Assembly (NCBI RefSeq): GCF_018596335.1
Contig: NZ_JAHEPS010000002.1
Location: 434,001-498,000 of the forward strand
Reading direction: 5' to 3'
Length of the DNA: 64,000 nucleotides
Source of the DNA: Shewanella jiangmenensis
GTDB taxonomy: Bacteria > Pseudomonadota > Gammaproteobacteria > Enterobacterales > Shewanellaceae
Both the position numbers and the translations under genes were made by a program. The notes under the pieces are model-generated. The model was given only the letters and a program-made list of their open reading frames with translations. It ran no database searches and was not told the DNA's origin. How positions within the stretch are numbered: the first letter of the stretch is position 1; every line of letters starts with the position of its first letter. Shown in pieces: positions 1 through 11,780 of the stretch.

Positions 1-1
1 C

Positions 2-187
2 CCCAACCGCATCTGGCTTGCCGGCAGCATGATTAACGGCGCCGAGTTTTACCGTGGCTGTATCGGCAGCCTCAAGGACATGGCACTTGGCGCGCCGCTG
101 GCCAATTGTCAGGTGCAGCGGGTGGATGATATGGAAACCCTGGTGTGCCGTGGTTTGGCCGCCATGCTCGAGAAAACCCCGTCATAG
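2..187 (+). CDS. C-terminal end of an unidentified protein (5' truncated by window)
   Basis: An open frame enters from the left edge and reads 61 codons to a TAG at 185-187. The tail contains three cysteines and ends in ETLVCRGLAAMLEKTPS. It is followed 34 bases later by a clear hairpin terminator, which supports this as a genuine gene end. I do not recognise the family from this fragment. Codon use resembles the neighbouring genes. Confidence 0.6.
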   Translation, partial: PNRIWLAGSMINGAEFYRGCIGSLKDMALGAPLANCQVQRVDDMETLVCRGLAAMLEKTPS

Positions 188-221
188 TGGCTTCTGAATC
201 GCTGGGTTAACCCGCAAAGAA

Positions 222-245
222 AACGCCGCATCGCGGCGTTTTTTT
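222..245. terminator. Bidirectional Rho-independent terminator
   Basis: An 8-bp perfect stem (AACGCCGC, 222-229, with GCGGCGTT, 233-240) has a 3-base loop and is flanked by an A-rich run on the left and a T run to 245 on the right. It sits between two converging genes and can serve both. Confidence 0.85.
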
Positions 246-2985
246 ATGCCTGAAGCCTGGGGGATGAGAGCGGGACGTCGGCGGCCGGGTCATCCCAGCT
301 GGCCATATAACGGATTTCATCTTCATCGCGGCTGAAATTGCCAAGGGGCGATAGAAGCTGCGGCGGTGCGCTCTGGCTTGCCAGTTGCTGCTTAAGCCCA
401 AGCACCAGAGACACCAGCCACCAACAGCCGATGGCGCCGCCGCCGAACCAGATCCAGTCGGGGGCGAGATACCACACCAAAAGCGCCGCGCACAGGCCCG
501 GCAGCAGGTACCAGAGCGTCACGTGCCCAAGCCCTAAGGTGAGCTTGTGCAGCCGATACCAAAAGCCGGATGGCTTGAGGGCGTTTTCATCAAGCCCTGG
601 GCCCGGGATCCCAAGCGCCTGATAATGATCGTAGGCACTGCGGCTGCGCTTATCGAGCAGCGTGACATCTGCGCCAGCCTGCAGCAGCGTGGCAACGCCC
701 TTGTGATTAAGCATGCGCACCGCATTCATCAGCGGCGTGCGGCCCTGATTATTCTGGGCATTGATATCGGCACCGGCTTCGAGCAGCACCGGCAGCAGTT
801 CATCGTCGTGCATGGCGCCCATGCTGGCGGCAATGTGCAGCGGCGTGTCGCCGTCGGTCTCGTTGGCGGCGTTCAGCGCAAGCTCTGCCTTAAGCAGCGG
901 CGCGATAAGGTGAGCGTGACCACGGTAGCAGGCGGTGTGCAGCAACGACTGCCCGGCGCGCCAGTCGCGGGCATCGGCGCCGCTCGCAAGCAGCAATTCC
1001 AGCAACTCGCCATGGCCGTTGGCCACCGCAAAATAAAGGGCGCTGGCACCATCATGGTCGCGGGCGTTAACCCGGGCACCCTTGGCGAGCAGCAGCTCAA
1101 CCAAAGCGCGCTGACCTAAAAATACCGCCCAGCTCAGCAGCGGCTGACGACCGGCGGGGCGAAGCGGCTCACGCAGCGCTTCGGCTTCGTGCTTGAGGCG
1201 GCTTAAGGGACCAAGCAGCACCTCGAGGCTCTTGTGGCTGCCCGAAACATACTGCTTGGGCACCCGCAGGGTATCGTTGGCATCGGCGCCCGCATTGAGC
1301 AGGGCTCTGGCAGTGATCAACTGGCCATTGATGATGCTCAGTGCCAGCGCGCTGTTGCCTTCGTGGTTAAGCTGATTGACGTCCTGCTCTTTGGTCAGCA
1401 AAAACGCGACTATGTCACTGGCGCCGTGGCGACAGGCATTCAAAAGCAGGGTATCGCCCTGATGATTGACCATCTGTTTGTCGCGTAATTTCAGCCAGCT
1501 GCGCTCGAAAGCGATGGTGTCTTTCAGGGCTATCAGCAACCAGATGTGCTCACTTACCGGCAAGTCAAACAGGGCATCGTGGAACACCTGATGCAGCGCC
1601 TTATCGCCGGGGCGCAGTCGCAGCATGGCTTCAAATACGGTTTCGCCGTCGAAATTGGTTTCGGCGGGATTTTCACCGGCCGCCAGCAGCATCCGCGCCG
1701 CTTCCGGCGTCAGCTCGTCCAGATAATCGTGCAGCAGCGGGGTGCGATAATGGGTCGGCTTGTTGGCCTTAAGTAAAATCGATAAGTTATTCAACGCATT
1801 ATGATGAATGGCTGTGCCGATGGCGCGGTTATGATCAAACTCGGTGATGCGGCGGGTGATGATGGCGATAAGCCGGCTGGCCCTGTCGTCGGCCACCAGA
1901 TATTCCACCAGATCGGCGGCGCAATCATCAATATTGAGATTAAGCGCTTCGGCTTTAAGCAGCAGATAGGCCACCAGCCGGAAGGCGCCGCTGGAGGCCG
2001 CGCCCTGCAACAGCTCAACCATGTCATCGCCATGGCCATCGAGGGAGAGGCCAAGCGATTCAAGGTGTTTAAAGCCAACCAGATTATCGACCTGAGTACA
2101 GAGCCCGGCGAGCACCATCAGCTGATCGTGGTTGAGACTGAGCGGCAACAGCAGGCGCTCGAGCACGGGTTGGTCGTGGTGACTGATGGCACGTTTGATG
2201 TGCTGCTCAATCGCGCTGCCCTGATAGGCGCTGCGGCTGCGGATATAGGGAAGCCCCGCGCGGTGCAGCATGCTGGCAAGCTCGTAATCCAGCGCAAAGG
2301 CATGCCAGAGCACAGAGCCGCCATCGGCGAGCAGCTTATCCACCGGCCAGCCGTGGCTGAGCAGCAGGCGGATAGCCGGGGTCAGCTTTTTGTCAGCCAG
2401 CGCAAACAGATGCTCCATCAGATCGCGGCCCTTGCTGTCAGGGCGCGCCATATCGGCGCCCTGCTCAAGCAGCAGCGTCAGCAGCTTAAGGTCGCCCTGT
2501 TGCACCGCGTAGTGCAGCAAAGGCTCATCGCCCACCGGCGTATTGGGGTCGAGCCCCTGTTGCAGCAGCTCGGCGATGGCACGCAGCTCGCCGTTTGCTA
2601 TCAGGGTTTCGAGTTTGTCCTGGGGCAGGTAGTGGCGAATCAGCGACTCAAGCTCGCTTCGCGTCGGGCGGCGTCCCTGATGGAAATAGCTTTCGTGGTG
2701 GGCGTCCAGCGTGGCGCAAATGGCCTGGACCTTGATAAATTCTACTCCGAGCTGCTTGGCAGCGCGCAGCAGACGAAAATTGATGCCGCCGTCGCTGGCG
2801 ATATCGAGGCGCAGGTGGTTACTGAAAACATGAAGCTCTTCAAGGGTTTCACCCTGAGCCAAGGCGGCCGTCAGCCCCAGCACATCCAGTGCCTGCAGCG
2901 GAGGGAGAGATGCAACCCGCTGCCTGACAAGTTCACTGTCAGTTGCAGTCAAACACAGGCTGTACCTGAACCAATTTGCCCTCAT
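244..2985 (-). CDS. Membrane-anchored ankyrin-repeat protein
   Basis: A protein of about 913 residues dominated by ankyrin repeats. Typical units such as LLHYAVQQGDLKLLTLLLEQ and TPLHIAASMGAMHDDELLPV appear from about residue 150 to 800. The last 100 residues hold two hydrophobic segments (VTLWYLLPGLCAALLVWYL and WFGGGAIGCWWLVSLVLGL), so the repeat domain is probably anchored in the inner membrane. Ankyrin repeats bind proteins; no enzymatic domain is visible. An upstream ATG at 3003 lies directly behind a G run with no spacing, whereas the ATG at 2985 has GAGGGAG about 2-3 bases upstream and yields MRANWF. I prefer the inner start. It stands alone, with no operon partner. Confidence 0.85.
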   Translation of the reverse strand: MRANWFRYSLCLTATDSELVRQRVASLPPLQALDVLGLTAALAQGETLEELHVFSNHLRLDIASDGGINFRLLRAAKQLGVEFIKVQAICATLDAHHESYFHQGRRPTRSELESLIRHYLPQDKLETLIANGELRAIAELLQQGLDPNTPVGDEPLLHYAVQQGDLKLLTLLLEQGADMARPDSKGRDLMEHLFALADKKLTPAIRLLLSHGWPVDKLLADGGSVLWHAFALDYELASMLHRAGLPYIRSRSAYQGSAIEQHIKRAISHHDQPVLERLLLPLSLNHDQLMVLAGLCTQVDNLVGFKHLESLGLSLDGHGDDMVELLQGAASSGAFRLVAYLLLKAEALNLNIDDCAADLVEYLVADDRASRLIAIITRRITEFDHNRAIGTAIHHNALNNLSILLKANKPTHYRTPLLHDYLDELTPEAARMLLAAGENPAETNFDGETVFEAMLRLRPGDKALHQVFHDALFDLPVSEHIWLLIALKDTIAFERSWLKLRDKQMVNHQGDTLLLNACRHGASDIVAFLLTKEQDVNQLNHEGNSALALSIINGQLITARALLNAGADANDTLRVPKQYVSGSHKSLEVLLGPLSRLKHEAEALREPLRPAGRQPLLSWAVFLGQRALVELLLAKGARVNARDHDGASALYFAVANGHGELLELLLASGADARDWRAGQSLLHTACYRGHAHLIAPLLKAELALNAANETDGDTPLHIAASMGAMHDDELLPVLLEAGADINAQNNQGRTPLMNAVRMLNHKGVATLLQAGADVTLLDKRSRSAYDHYQALGIPGPGLDENALKPSGFWYRLHKLTLGLGHVTLWYLLPGLCAALLVWYLAPDWIWFGGGAIGCWWLVSLVLGLKQQLASQSAPPQLLSPLGNFSRDEDEIRYMASWDDPAADVPLSSPRLQA

Positions 2986-3405
2986 GGCTCCCTCTGACAC
3001 CATACCCCCCGGAACTTTGCGCAGTCAGCATTGGCGTCAAGGTCTAACCACGCAACATTGGCGTCACAATACCCACATGTGCCTCATCTGGCAACCGAAA
3101 TTGCCCGTAAATGCGCAATCCGGACGCTTCTGCCTGCCAAGCGGAATATTTGCGGTGAACCCTGCTGTGTTTACCGCGTGGCGTAAGGCATCAGCCCTAT
3201 GCCGGTGCGCCGAAAATTGCAGCTTCCCATGGCCATTTTGCTGCCCTTTGTCCTTTACAGTTAGCAGCTTTTCGGTGGATTGGCGCGCTTTTGCACCATA
3301 ATTTGGCCGCTTTTCACAAAAAAGCCATCAGAGGGCTGATTATTGGCACTGAAACCACAGCACCACTCGCACACTTTTCTGGTCTGATGCTGATCTGCTT
3401 GCGCT

Positions 3406-3500
3406 GACCAAATGACGCAGACCAAATGGCGCAGTCGGGATGCTGCATAGCTTATGGTGCATAGCTTATGGTGCATAGCTTATGGTGCAGAGCTTATAGT
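3406..3500. repeat. Two adjacent 14-bp tandem arrays in a long gene-free gap
   Basis: Two copies of GACCAAATGACGCA (one mismatch) lie at 3406-3433. Four copies of GCATAGCTTATGGT follow at 3445-3500, the last with two changes. The whole interval 3004-3871 holds no credible gene; the open frames there are short and lack family resemblance. Confidence 0.9.
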
Positions 3501-3713
3501 GCCGAATGAATTGGGTCGATTTGGCTAAGATGATTATCGGTTTATTCTTTGTATATTTTATGCTAAAACGTCGCCACAGGTTCGAGCTCGGCATAAGTGC
3601 AAAGTCGGCCAGAATCAAAGTCGGCACGGCATCCCCATCTGCAAACGCTCGCCAAGGTGCAAGCTGGTGATGATTTCCCAGACTTGGATTCTTCCGGCAA
3701 TGAGCCAGACAAG

Positions 3714-3798
3714 GAAACAGAGCTGGTGAGGAAACGGAACTGGCAACGAAACAAAACTGGTAACGAAACAGACTTGGCAACGAAACAAAACTGGCAAA
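3714..3798. repeat. 17-bp tandem array, five copies
   Basis: Five consecutive 17-bp units at 3714, 3731, 3748, 3765 and 3782, consensus GAAACAAAACTGGCAAC, with zero to several substitutions each. The array ends 74 bases before the M24 peptidase start, so it may lie in that gene's promoter or leader region. Confidence 0.9.
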
Positions 3799-3871
3799 CA
3801 TACAGACGACGTTAATACGGCTTCGGGCGCGTGGCAAAGACCCGCTCCGGACAGAGAATTCAGAGGACATT

Positions 3872-5089
3872 ATGACAATAGGTGTAGGTGGCTCAAGCCT
3901 TGATGCGGCGCTGGCAACCCTGAAATGCATGACGGCTGGCACAGCGCCAATCGGGAAGGATGAATTCAGCGCCCGTATAGCCAAGGCGCAGACGCTGATG
4001 AAGTCGCTGGGGCTGGATGCTGTGTATTTGAATGCCGGCACCAACCTGTATTACTTCACCGGTACCCGCTGGTACGCGAGCGAGCGCATGGTCGGGGCCA
4101 TTTTGCCCGCCGACGGCGCGCTTGAATATATAGCGCCTGCCTTTGAGCTCGATACGCTCAAGGGCTATATGGTCATCAAGGGCGAGGTGAACACCTGGCA
4201 CGAAGATGAAAGCCCGTATCAGCTGTTTGGTGCTGTGCTTGCGCGCATGGGGTTGGCATCGGCGCGCATCGGCATGGATGAGTCGGCGGCGTTTTTTATC
4301 AGCGAAGGCATTCGTGATGCCAATCCTGATCTTAAGGTGGTGAGCGCCAAGGGCGTTACCGCCGGCTGCCGTATGCAAAAATCGGCCGCAGAGCTCGCAC
4401 TGATGCAGCGCGCCAAAGACATGACCCTGCAAGTGCACAAGGCTGCCGCGTCGATACTGCGCCCCGGGATCACAGTCGCCGAAGTTGAGGCCTTTATCGA
4501 TGCTGCCCACCGTAAAGTCGGTGCCGCTGCCGGCTCTTATTTCTGCATTGTGCTTTTTGGCGAAGACACGGCTTACCCCCACGGCGTGAAAAATCCCAAG
4601 GCGCTGGAAGAGGGCGATACCGTGCTGATTGATACCGGCTGTCAGCTCTATGGCTACAACTCCGATATTACCCGCACTTACGTTTACGGCACCCCAAGTG
4701 CGCGCCAGCGTGAACTGTGGAACCTGGAAAAGCTGGCGCAGGCCACCGCTTTTGCAGCTGCAAAGCTCGGCGCGCCCTGTGGCAGCGTAGATAAAGCGGC
4801 CCGTGCCGTGCTTGAAGCGGCGGGTTTTGGCCCGGGTTACGCGGTGCCCGGCCTGCCGCACCGCACCGGCCATGGCATAGGGCTCGATATTCACGAATGG
4901 CCCTATCTGGTGGCAAACGACACCACGCCACTCGCGCCCGGCATGTGTTTTTCCAACGAACCCATGCTGTGTGTGCCGGGGGAATTTGGGGTGCGGCTTG
5001 AAGATCACTTCTATATGACCGAAACAGGGCCAAAGTGGTTTACAGAGCCGTCGCACTCCATCGACGATCCGTTCGGACTTGAGGTCTGA
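3872..5089 (+). CDS. M24-family metallopeptidase (Xaa-Pro aminopeptidase / prolidase type)
   Basis: 405 residues. The N-terminal creatinase-type domain (about 30-160) precedes a pita-bread catalytic domain. The five dinuclear metal ligands expected in M24 are visible: Asp in LIDTGC, Asp in NSDITRTY, His in GHGIGLDIHE, Glu in SNEPML and Glu in RLEDH. The enzyme should remove N-terminal residues preceding proline or cleave Xaa-Pro dipeptides; substrate class cannot be assigned from sequence alone. There is no signal peptide, so it is cytosolic. AGAGGA stands 6-7 bases before the ATG. It is monocistronic, with a terminator right after it. Confidence 0.88.
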   Translation: MTIGVGGSSLDAALATLKCMTAGTAPIGKDEFSARIAKAQTLMKSLGLDAVYLNAGTNLYYFTGTRWYASERMVGAILPADGALEYIAPAFELDTLKGYMVIKGEVNTWHEDESPYQLFGAVLARMGLASARIGMDESAAFFISEGIRDANPDLKVVSAKGVTAGCRMQKSAAELALMQRAKDMTLQVHKAAASILRPGITVAEVEAFIDAAHRKVGAAAGSYFCIVLFGEDTAYPHGVKNPKALEEGDTVLIDTGCQLYGYNSDITRTYVYGTPSARQRELWNLEKLAQATAFAAAKLGAPCGSVDKAARAVLEAAGFGPGYAVPGLPHRTGHGIGLDIHEWPYLVANDTTPLAPGMCFSNEPMLCVPGEFGVRLEDHFYMTETGPKWFTEPSHSIDDPFGLEV

Positions 5090-5099
5090 CCAGGTAAAG

Positions 5100-5130
5100 A
5101 CGGCGCCATGGTCTGGCGCCGTTTCTTTTT
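5100..5130 (+). terminator. Rho-independent terminator of the M24 peptidase gene
   Basis: Stem CGGCGCC (5101-5107) pairs with GGCGCCG (5115-5121) around a 7-base loop, followed by GTTTCTTTTT. It begins 11 bases after the stop codon. Confidence 0.85.
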
Positions 5131-5312
5131 AAGGCAATGAATAAATTGCAGTTAATTTAAAGTAATTACACCAGAGCTGCGCCACTTTTTACTGATTCCT
5201 CATCAATCAAAACGCCATTCTGTAAATAAGTTGTTGCGACCTTGAAAATAATTAGCCTATGCTGAATTAATGATGACAACGTTGTCATTTGGTTCAGCCA
5301 AATAGTCATTTG

Positions 5313-5402
5313 TGAAAAAGGCAAACCGGTCGAAAGGCCGGGACGCAAAGCCACCGGTCTAAGGGCGCTCTGGGCAGACAGAGGCTACGATAGCGGGGAT
5401 AC
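5313..5402 (+). promoter_or_regulatory. Cyclic-di-GMP-I (GEMM-I) riboswitch
   Basis: The hallmark elements occur in order: GGCAAACC, a hairpin closed by a GAAA tetraloop (CCGGTC-GAAA-GGCCGG), GGGACGCAAAGCC, then GGTCTAAGG and the second arm GGCTACGATAGCGGGG. This matches the class-I c-di-GMP aptamer as known from Vibrio (Vc2). It lies about 120 nt upstream of the chitinase ATG in the same direction. The interval 5403-5520 contains short GC-rich stems (for instance GGGTG/CACCC near 5423-5440) but no obvious T-tract terminator, so the switching mechanism is unclear. Confidence 0.9.
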
Positions 5403-5501
5403 CACAGGATGATGTCTTAAGCGGGTGTTTGGTCGCACCCCATGCTTGTTGTCGGCATCTGCCGTTCCTGAAGGCGCTTTGCCTTGCCTTATTGAAAATA
5501 A

Positions 5502-8126
<2,625 letters not shown>

Positions 8127-8242
8127 TCAAGGTTCCTGTTTTGCTGCCGGCTCAGGGTAAGTGACTGGGCTGGCTCTTGCCTCTGATGGCATCAGCCCAT
8201 AAGCGTCAGTTCAAGTAGCACTAAACCAATAGCTCAAAACAA

Positions 8243-8270
8243 AAAAGCGAAGGCATTGCCTTCGCTTTTT
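8243..8270. terminator. Rho-independent terminator between chiA and the FKBP gene
   Basis: A 12-bp perfect stem (AAAAGCGAAGGC with GCCTTCGCTTTT), 3-base loop and T run. A-rich and T-rich flanks let it work from either side, although it sits about 130 bases beyond either gene end. Confidence 0.85.
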
Positions 8271-8297
8271 GCTTTCGTGTTTTATGGGGCGCTGACG

Positions 8298-8362
8298 ACA
8301 TCGCGCTTTTATAACACTGCGCTTTTAACACATCACGCCTTTATAACATCGCGCCATTATAA
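8298..8362. repeat. Degenerate 14-18-bp repeats
   Basis: Four imperfect units of the type ACATCGCGCTTTTATA follow each other (ACATCGCGCTTTTATA, ACACTGCGCTTTTA, ACACATCACGCCTTTATA, ACATCGCGCCATTATA). They fill the gap just before the FKBP gene's 3' end. Confidence 0.6.
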
Positions 8363-8400
8363 GCCTGCGAATAATTGCAGGAATTATCGCTTATGCGCAC

Positions 8401-8871
8401 TTATTCGATGGCAATCAATTCGACATCAAAAATCAGCACCGAGCCGCCGGAGATCTTACCCACGCTGCGGTTGCCATAACCCAGATTTGCCGGAATGAAG
8501 AAGCGGAACTTATCGCCTTCTTTCATCAGTTGCACCCCTTCGGTCCAACCTTTGATAACCCGGTTCAGTGGAAACGAGATGGTTTCGCCGCGATCAACCG
8601 AGGAGTCAAACACTGTGCCATCGGTCAAGGTGCCGTGGTAGTGCACCCGCACTGTGTCAGTTGCGCTTGGGTGACGCTCGCCGCTGCCTGTGCTCAGTAC
8701 TTCATATTGCAGGCCGGACGCTGTGGTTTTTACGCCGTCGCGTTTGCCGTTTTCGGCCAGAAATACCGCGCCTTTTTCTTCATTGGCTTTAGCGGCTTTT
8801 TGGCTGTTCATCGAGGTAAAAAAGTAAAACACAACGCAGGCAATCACGACTACAGCAAGTACAACTTTCAT
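8401..8871 (-). CDS. Membrane-anchored FKBP-type peptidyl-prolyl isomerase
   Basis: 156 residues. An N-terminal hydrophobic segment (VVLAVVVIACVVFYFF) acts as uncleaved anchor or signal. The C-terminal FKBP domain (about 50-155) shows VRVHYHGTLTDGTVFDSS and FFIPANLGYGNRS, typical of FklB/FkpA-like isomerases. It would speed proline isomerisation during folding of exported proteins. It is shorter than FkpA because it lacks the dimerisation domain. It stands alone. Confidence 0.88.
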   Translation of the reverse strand: MKVVLAVVVIACVVFYFFTSMNSQKAAKANEEKGAVFLAENGKRDGVKTTASGLQYEVLSTGSGERHPSATDTVRVHYHGTLTDGTVFDSSVDRGETISFPLNRVIKGWTEGVQLMKEGDKFRFFIPANLGYGNRSVGKISGGSVLIFDVELIAIE

Positions 8872-8984
8872 GGGCGAGGTTCCAGTTAGATGGTGAAAAA
8901 GTGTGGCGCTATGGTACGGGCTCGGCCGCTGTCGGTAAAGCTGTGGCGGACAGGCAATTTAGCACGGCAAAACAGGTTGCTGGC

Positions 8985-9335
8985 TCAGAGCGGTGCCTGA
9001 GGCCAGACAAACAGACGGATGAGTGCGGCTGCCACCACCAAATGCAGCGCGGTTACACCGTAAAACAGCCATAAAAAGCTGCGCTTGCTGGTTTTATGGC
9101 GAAACAGTGCCATGGCCAGCATGGCACCGGCAAAGCCGCCGAGAAGGGCGAGGCCGAGCAGTTTGCGCTCCGGGGTGCGCTGGTTGTCTTTGATGGCGGC
9201 GCGTTTATCCAGGCCGTAGCTTGCAAAGCTTATCAGCCCCAGTGCGCCGTAAGCACCAAGCAGCCAAAGTGGCAGCCAGTTCAGTGCTACCCCGAGGGCT
9301 AGCAGCAGATAAAACAGCAAAGCGGCAATCAACAT
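8985..9335 (-). CDS. DUF1294 family membrane protein
   Basis: 116 residues with about four hydrophobic segments. The DUF1294 signature is in the middle: FASYGLDKRAA followed by RTPERKLLGLALLGGFAGA and FRHKTSK. Many relatives carry an N-terminal cold-shock domain; this one is the membrane part only. Function is unknown. It lies 30 bases downstream of the DUF418 gene on the same strand, so the two are probably co-transcribed. Confidence 0.85.
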   Translation of the reverse strand: MLIAALLFYLLLALGVALNWLPLWLLGAYGALGLISFASYGLDKRAAIKDNQRTPERKLLGLALLGGFAGAMLAMALFRHKTSKRSFLWLFYGVTALHLVVAAALIRLFVWPQAPL

Positions 9336-9365
9336 GGTATGGCAGTCCTTTGATTATGCATTTGA

Positions 9366-10589
9366 TTATTGGTCAGTTCCGGGTGAGGGATTGGATGTCG
9401 CCAATCCCGGGCGTGTGTGCTGGCCTGTGGCAAGGCGGCGCCACAGCCACTCAAGCGGCCCCTGGCGGGCAAACTTTAAATACACAGTGGCTATCAGTAT
9501 CTGGCACAGCCCCCAGCCAAGGGCGGCGAGCAGATAATCGATGCGGTTAAATTCAAGCAGCCACTCGGGGAAGAGATAGCGAAAAACCAGCACGCCCACA
9601 ATGGATTGCAGAATATACAGCGACAGCGCAAGCTTTCCGACCCGCTGCAGCGTGGCGAGGCGGTTTGGATGTTGGCGCTGTATGTGGATGATTGCCAACG
9701 CATACAGCAGTGAAACCGGAATAGCGGCAAATATCACTGTTACCTGTGAAATGGCCTCAAGCCAGGGGTGGCTGCCTGCGTGGCAAAAAAGGTCCAGCGC
9801 AACCAGCGCCAGCGCCAGCAGCAACAGCCGCACTGTGTCAGTAGTCGATAAGCCATGGCTGAAAAAATCACTGCGATACAGCCACATGCCAAGCATCATC
9901 ATGCCCGCCATATACCAGAGCATGGCAAAGGGCAGGGCGAGCAGATTCATCGCGGCCATCAAGGTAAGGTGCTGGATAAGCTGCTCGGGGTAGCTGCCAA
10001 TCCAGGGGGCGAGGGCGGCGATAAACTCATCGGTGCCGCGCGCGGGCAACTCTTCGCCCATCAGCATGGTGGCAAACACCAGCAATACGCTAAACCCCAG
10101 CGCGAGAAATTGCATCGCCCGGCGTTTAAGGTGATTAAGCTCGGCGCCAAGGTAATAAATTGCCACCATGGCCGAGAGGCCGTAACTGAGCAGCACATCC
10201 CCGGGCCAGATAAACAGGCCATGCAGCAGACCAAACAGCATCAGCACCTTGAGGCGGCGTTTGATGGGGTTAAGGTTTGGCTGTGCTGCTGGGTGCGCTT
10301 CGAGATTTACTTCGCTGTTGCCCGCGGAGCTTGCGCGGGCAAACTGAATCGCCAGCCCGACACCAAACAGCAGGGTAAAGAGACCGATAAAACGGCCTTC
10401 AAAAAAGATGCGGCTCACGAGTTCAAGCAGCGGGTCTCCCGGCGCGGCAGGGGAGGTTTTGGCATAACCATCAAGAGTATTGCCCATAAAGAGGATATTC
10501 ATCAAAAAAATACCCAGCACAGCCAGGCCGCGAATGGCATCGATATGGGGACTGCGTTTGGGTGGTGCTGCGGTGTAACTGGCTGACAT
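9366..10589 (-). CDS. DUF418 family multi-pass membrane protein (YeiB-like)
   Basis: 407 residues with about ten membrane segments. The N-terminus has HIDAIRGLAVLGIFLMNI, the typical start of the YeiB/DUF418 family, and the C-terminal half has VGKLALSLYILQSI and RIDYLLAALGWGLCQ. The family is related to membrane acyltransferases and is of unknown substrate. It is the first gene of a likely two-gene unit with the DUF1294 protein. Confidence 0.88.
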   Translation of the reverse strand: MSASYTAAPPKRSPHIDAIRGLAVLGIFLMNILFMGNTLDGYAKTSPAAPGDPLLELVSRIFFEGRFIGLFTLLFGVGLAIQFARASSAGNSEVNLEAHPAAQPNLNPIKRRLKVLMLFGLLHGLFIWPGDVLLSYGLSAMVAIYYLGAELNHLKRRAMQFLALGFSVLLVFATMLMGEELPARGTDEFIAALAPWIGSYPEQLIQHLTLMAAMNLLALPFAMLWYMAGMMMLGMWLYRSDFFSHGLSTTDTVRLLLLALALVALDLFCHAGSHPWLEAISQVTVIFAAIPVSLLYALAIIHIQRQHPNRLATLQRVGKLALSLYILQSIVGVLVFRYLFPEWLLEFNRIDYLLAALGWGLCQILIATVYLKFARQGPLEWLWRRLATGQHTRPGLATSNPSPGTDQ

Positions 10590-10695
10590 CCAATGTATTC
10601 CTGCTGTGGCTTCCTGCTGGGGCTTGCTGCTCCGTTGGTTAATGCCAGCCTATCATAAAAATCAAAGAGTGGGTCACAGGCCCGCTTTTTAAGAA

Positions 10696-11643
10696 TTAAA
10701 ACATCATCTTTTCAATCCAGTGCTGATAAATCGGCAAGCCTATCAGCACGTTTATCGGGAAGGTGATCCCCAGCGATGCCAGCATCGCAAGGCCAATATT
10801 GGCATCGGGGATGGCGGCGCGGATCGCCGCCGGTGCAGCGATATAAGAGGCGCTGGCGGTGAGTCCTGCCAGTACCAGCACCGAGCCTGCGGGCAGGTCC
10901 ATGGCGATGCCGGTCGCAATCCCGACCCAGGCGAGCACAAAGGGCGTGATGGCGGCAAACAGCATCAGACGCCACTGTTTCAGTGGCAGCGGAATGCACA
11001 CCTTGGCAGTCACCAGGCCCATTTCCAGCAAAAACAGCGCCAGCAGGGTTTTAAAGCCGCCAAGCAGCATGGGCGCCAGCGGCTCAAGCCCCTGCGGACC
11101 ATAAGCCCAGCCAATCAGCACGCCGCCAAGCAGCAGCACCACGCCGCGGCTGGTCAGGGATTCGTGCAGCAGATTGCCGCTGCTTTGGCCCTGATTGTCA
11201 CCGCTGCGGGTAAGTTTGCGGTGCAGCCACAGCATGATGACGATGGCCGGCAGTTCAAGCAGCACCAGATACAGGGTGGTTTCGGGGCGAAGCTCCCAGC
11301 CAATGGATTCGGTGAGCGCCAGCACCACCGCAAAGGTGCCTGCGCTGACCGAGCCGTAGTGGGCCGCAATACTGGCAGAGTCGGAGGTGTTGAGCTTGAC
11401 CAGCTTATTCAGCACCGGAAACAGCGCCAGCGGGATGATAAACCCAAGCCCTATCACGGCAACCAGCTCCAGCGGCTGCAGGCTGGCGGTTTGGCCGTGC
11501 AGCGCCATGCCGCCCTTGAGGCCCAGGGTCAGCATCAGCAAAATCGACAGGGTTTCGTAGATGGATTCAGGCACTTTCAGATCTGATTTCATCACCCCGG
11601 CTAGGAGGCCCAGGGCAAAAAATGCGATAACAATATCCGGCAT
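10696..11643 (-). CDS. SbtA-type sodium-dependent bicarbonate transporter family protein
   Basis: 315 residues, about ten hydrophobic helices arranged as two repeats. LTLGLKGGMALHG and HYGSVSAGTFAVVLA in the first half and MGLVTAKVC and LTASASYIAAPAAIR in the second match the SBT family (PF05982). In cyanobacteria SbtA imports bicarbonate with sodium; here the substrate is inferred only. The gene diverges from a CbbR-like LysR regulator with a shared 137-bp control region, the classical layout of a LysR-regulated target. Confidence 0.82.
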   Translation of the reverse strand: MPDIVIAFFALGLLAGVMKSDLKVPESIYETLSILLMLTLGLKGGMALHGQTASLQPLELVAVIGLGFIIPLALFPVLNKLVKLNTSDSASIAAHYGSVSAGTFAVVLALTESIGWELRPETTLYLVLLELPAIVIMLWLHRKLTRSGDNQGQSSGNLLHESLTSRGVVLLLGGVLIGWAYGPQGLEPLAPMLLGGFKTLLALFLLEMGLVTAKVCIPLPLKQWRLMLFAAITPFVLAWVGIATGIAMDLPAGSVLVLAGLTASASYIAAPAAIRAAIPDANIGLAMLASLGITFPINVLIGLPIYQHWIEKMMF

Positions 11644-11728
11644 GTCTCTCTTCTCCGTTTAGGCGGGTTTACGCGGCTCGCTCACCGGCACATTCCCTAA
11701 GTTCAACGGTTGGCGATTCTGCCCTGAT

Positions 11729-11759
11729 TTGGTTATATTGAAAAATAAATTTTAACCAA
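11729..11759. promoter_or_regulatory. Inverted repeat, candidate LysR operator
   Basis: TTGGTTA (11729-11735) and TAACCAA (11753-11759) form a perfect 7-bp inverted repeat with a 17-base AT-rich spacer, in the region between two divergent genes. LysR-type proteins bind such spaced dyads; assignment to this regulator is inference from position. Confidence 0.5.
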
Positions 11760-11780
11760 GCAATGTATAGATAAGTATCA

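Noticed and set aside
1801-2997. Long plus-strand frame (about 400 codons) opposite the ankyrin gene
   Set aside because: Antisense shadow of a repeat-rich gene; the product is Gln/His/Ala-rich with no fold features.
3466-4044. Minus-strand frame of about 190 codons across the 17-bp array
   Set aside because: Runs through the tandem repeats and the M24 gene start; composition is repeat-driven with no start site.
10660-10690. Terminator-like GGG/CCC stem with T run
   Set aside because: On the strand with the T run no gene ends here; the stem is short with a wobble pair.
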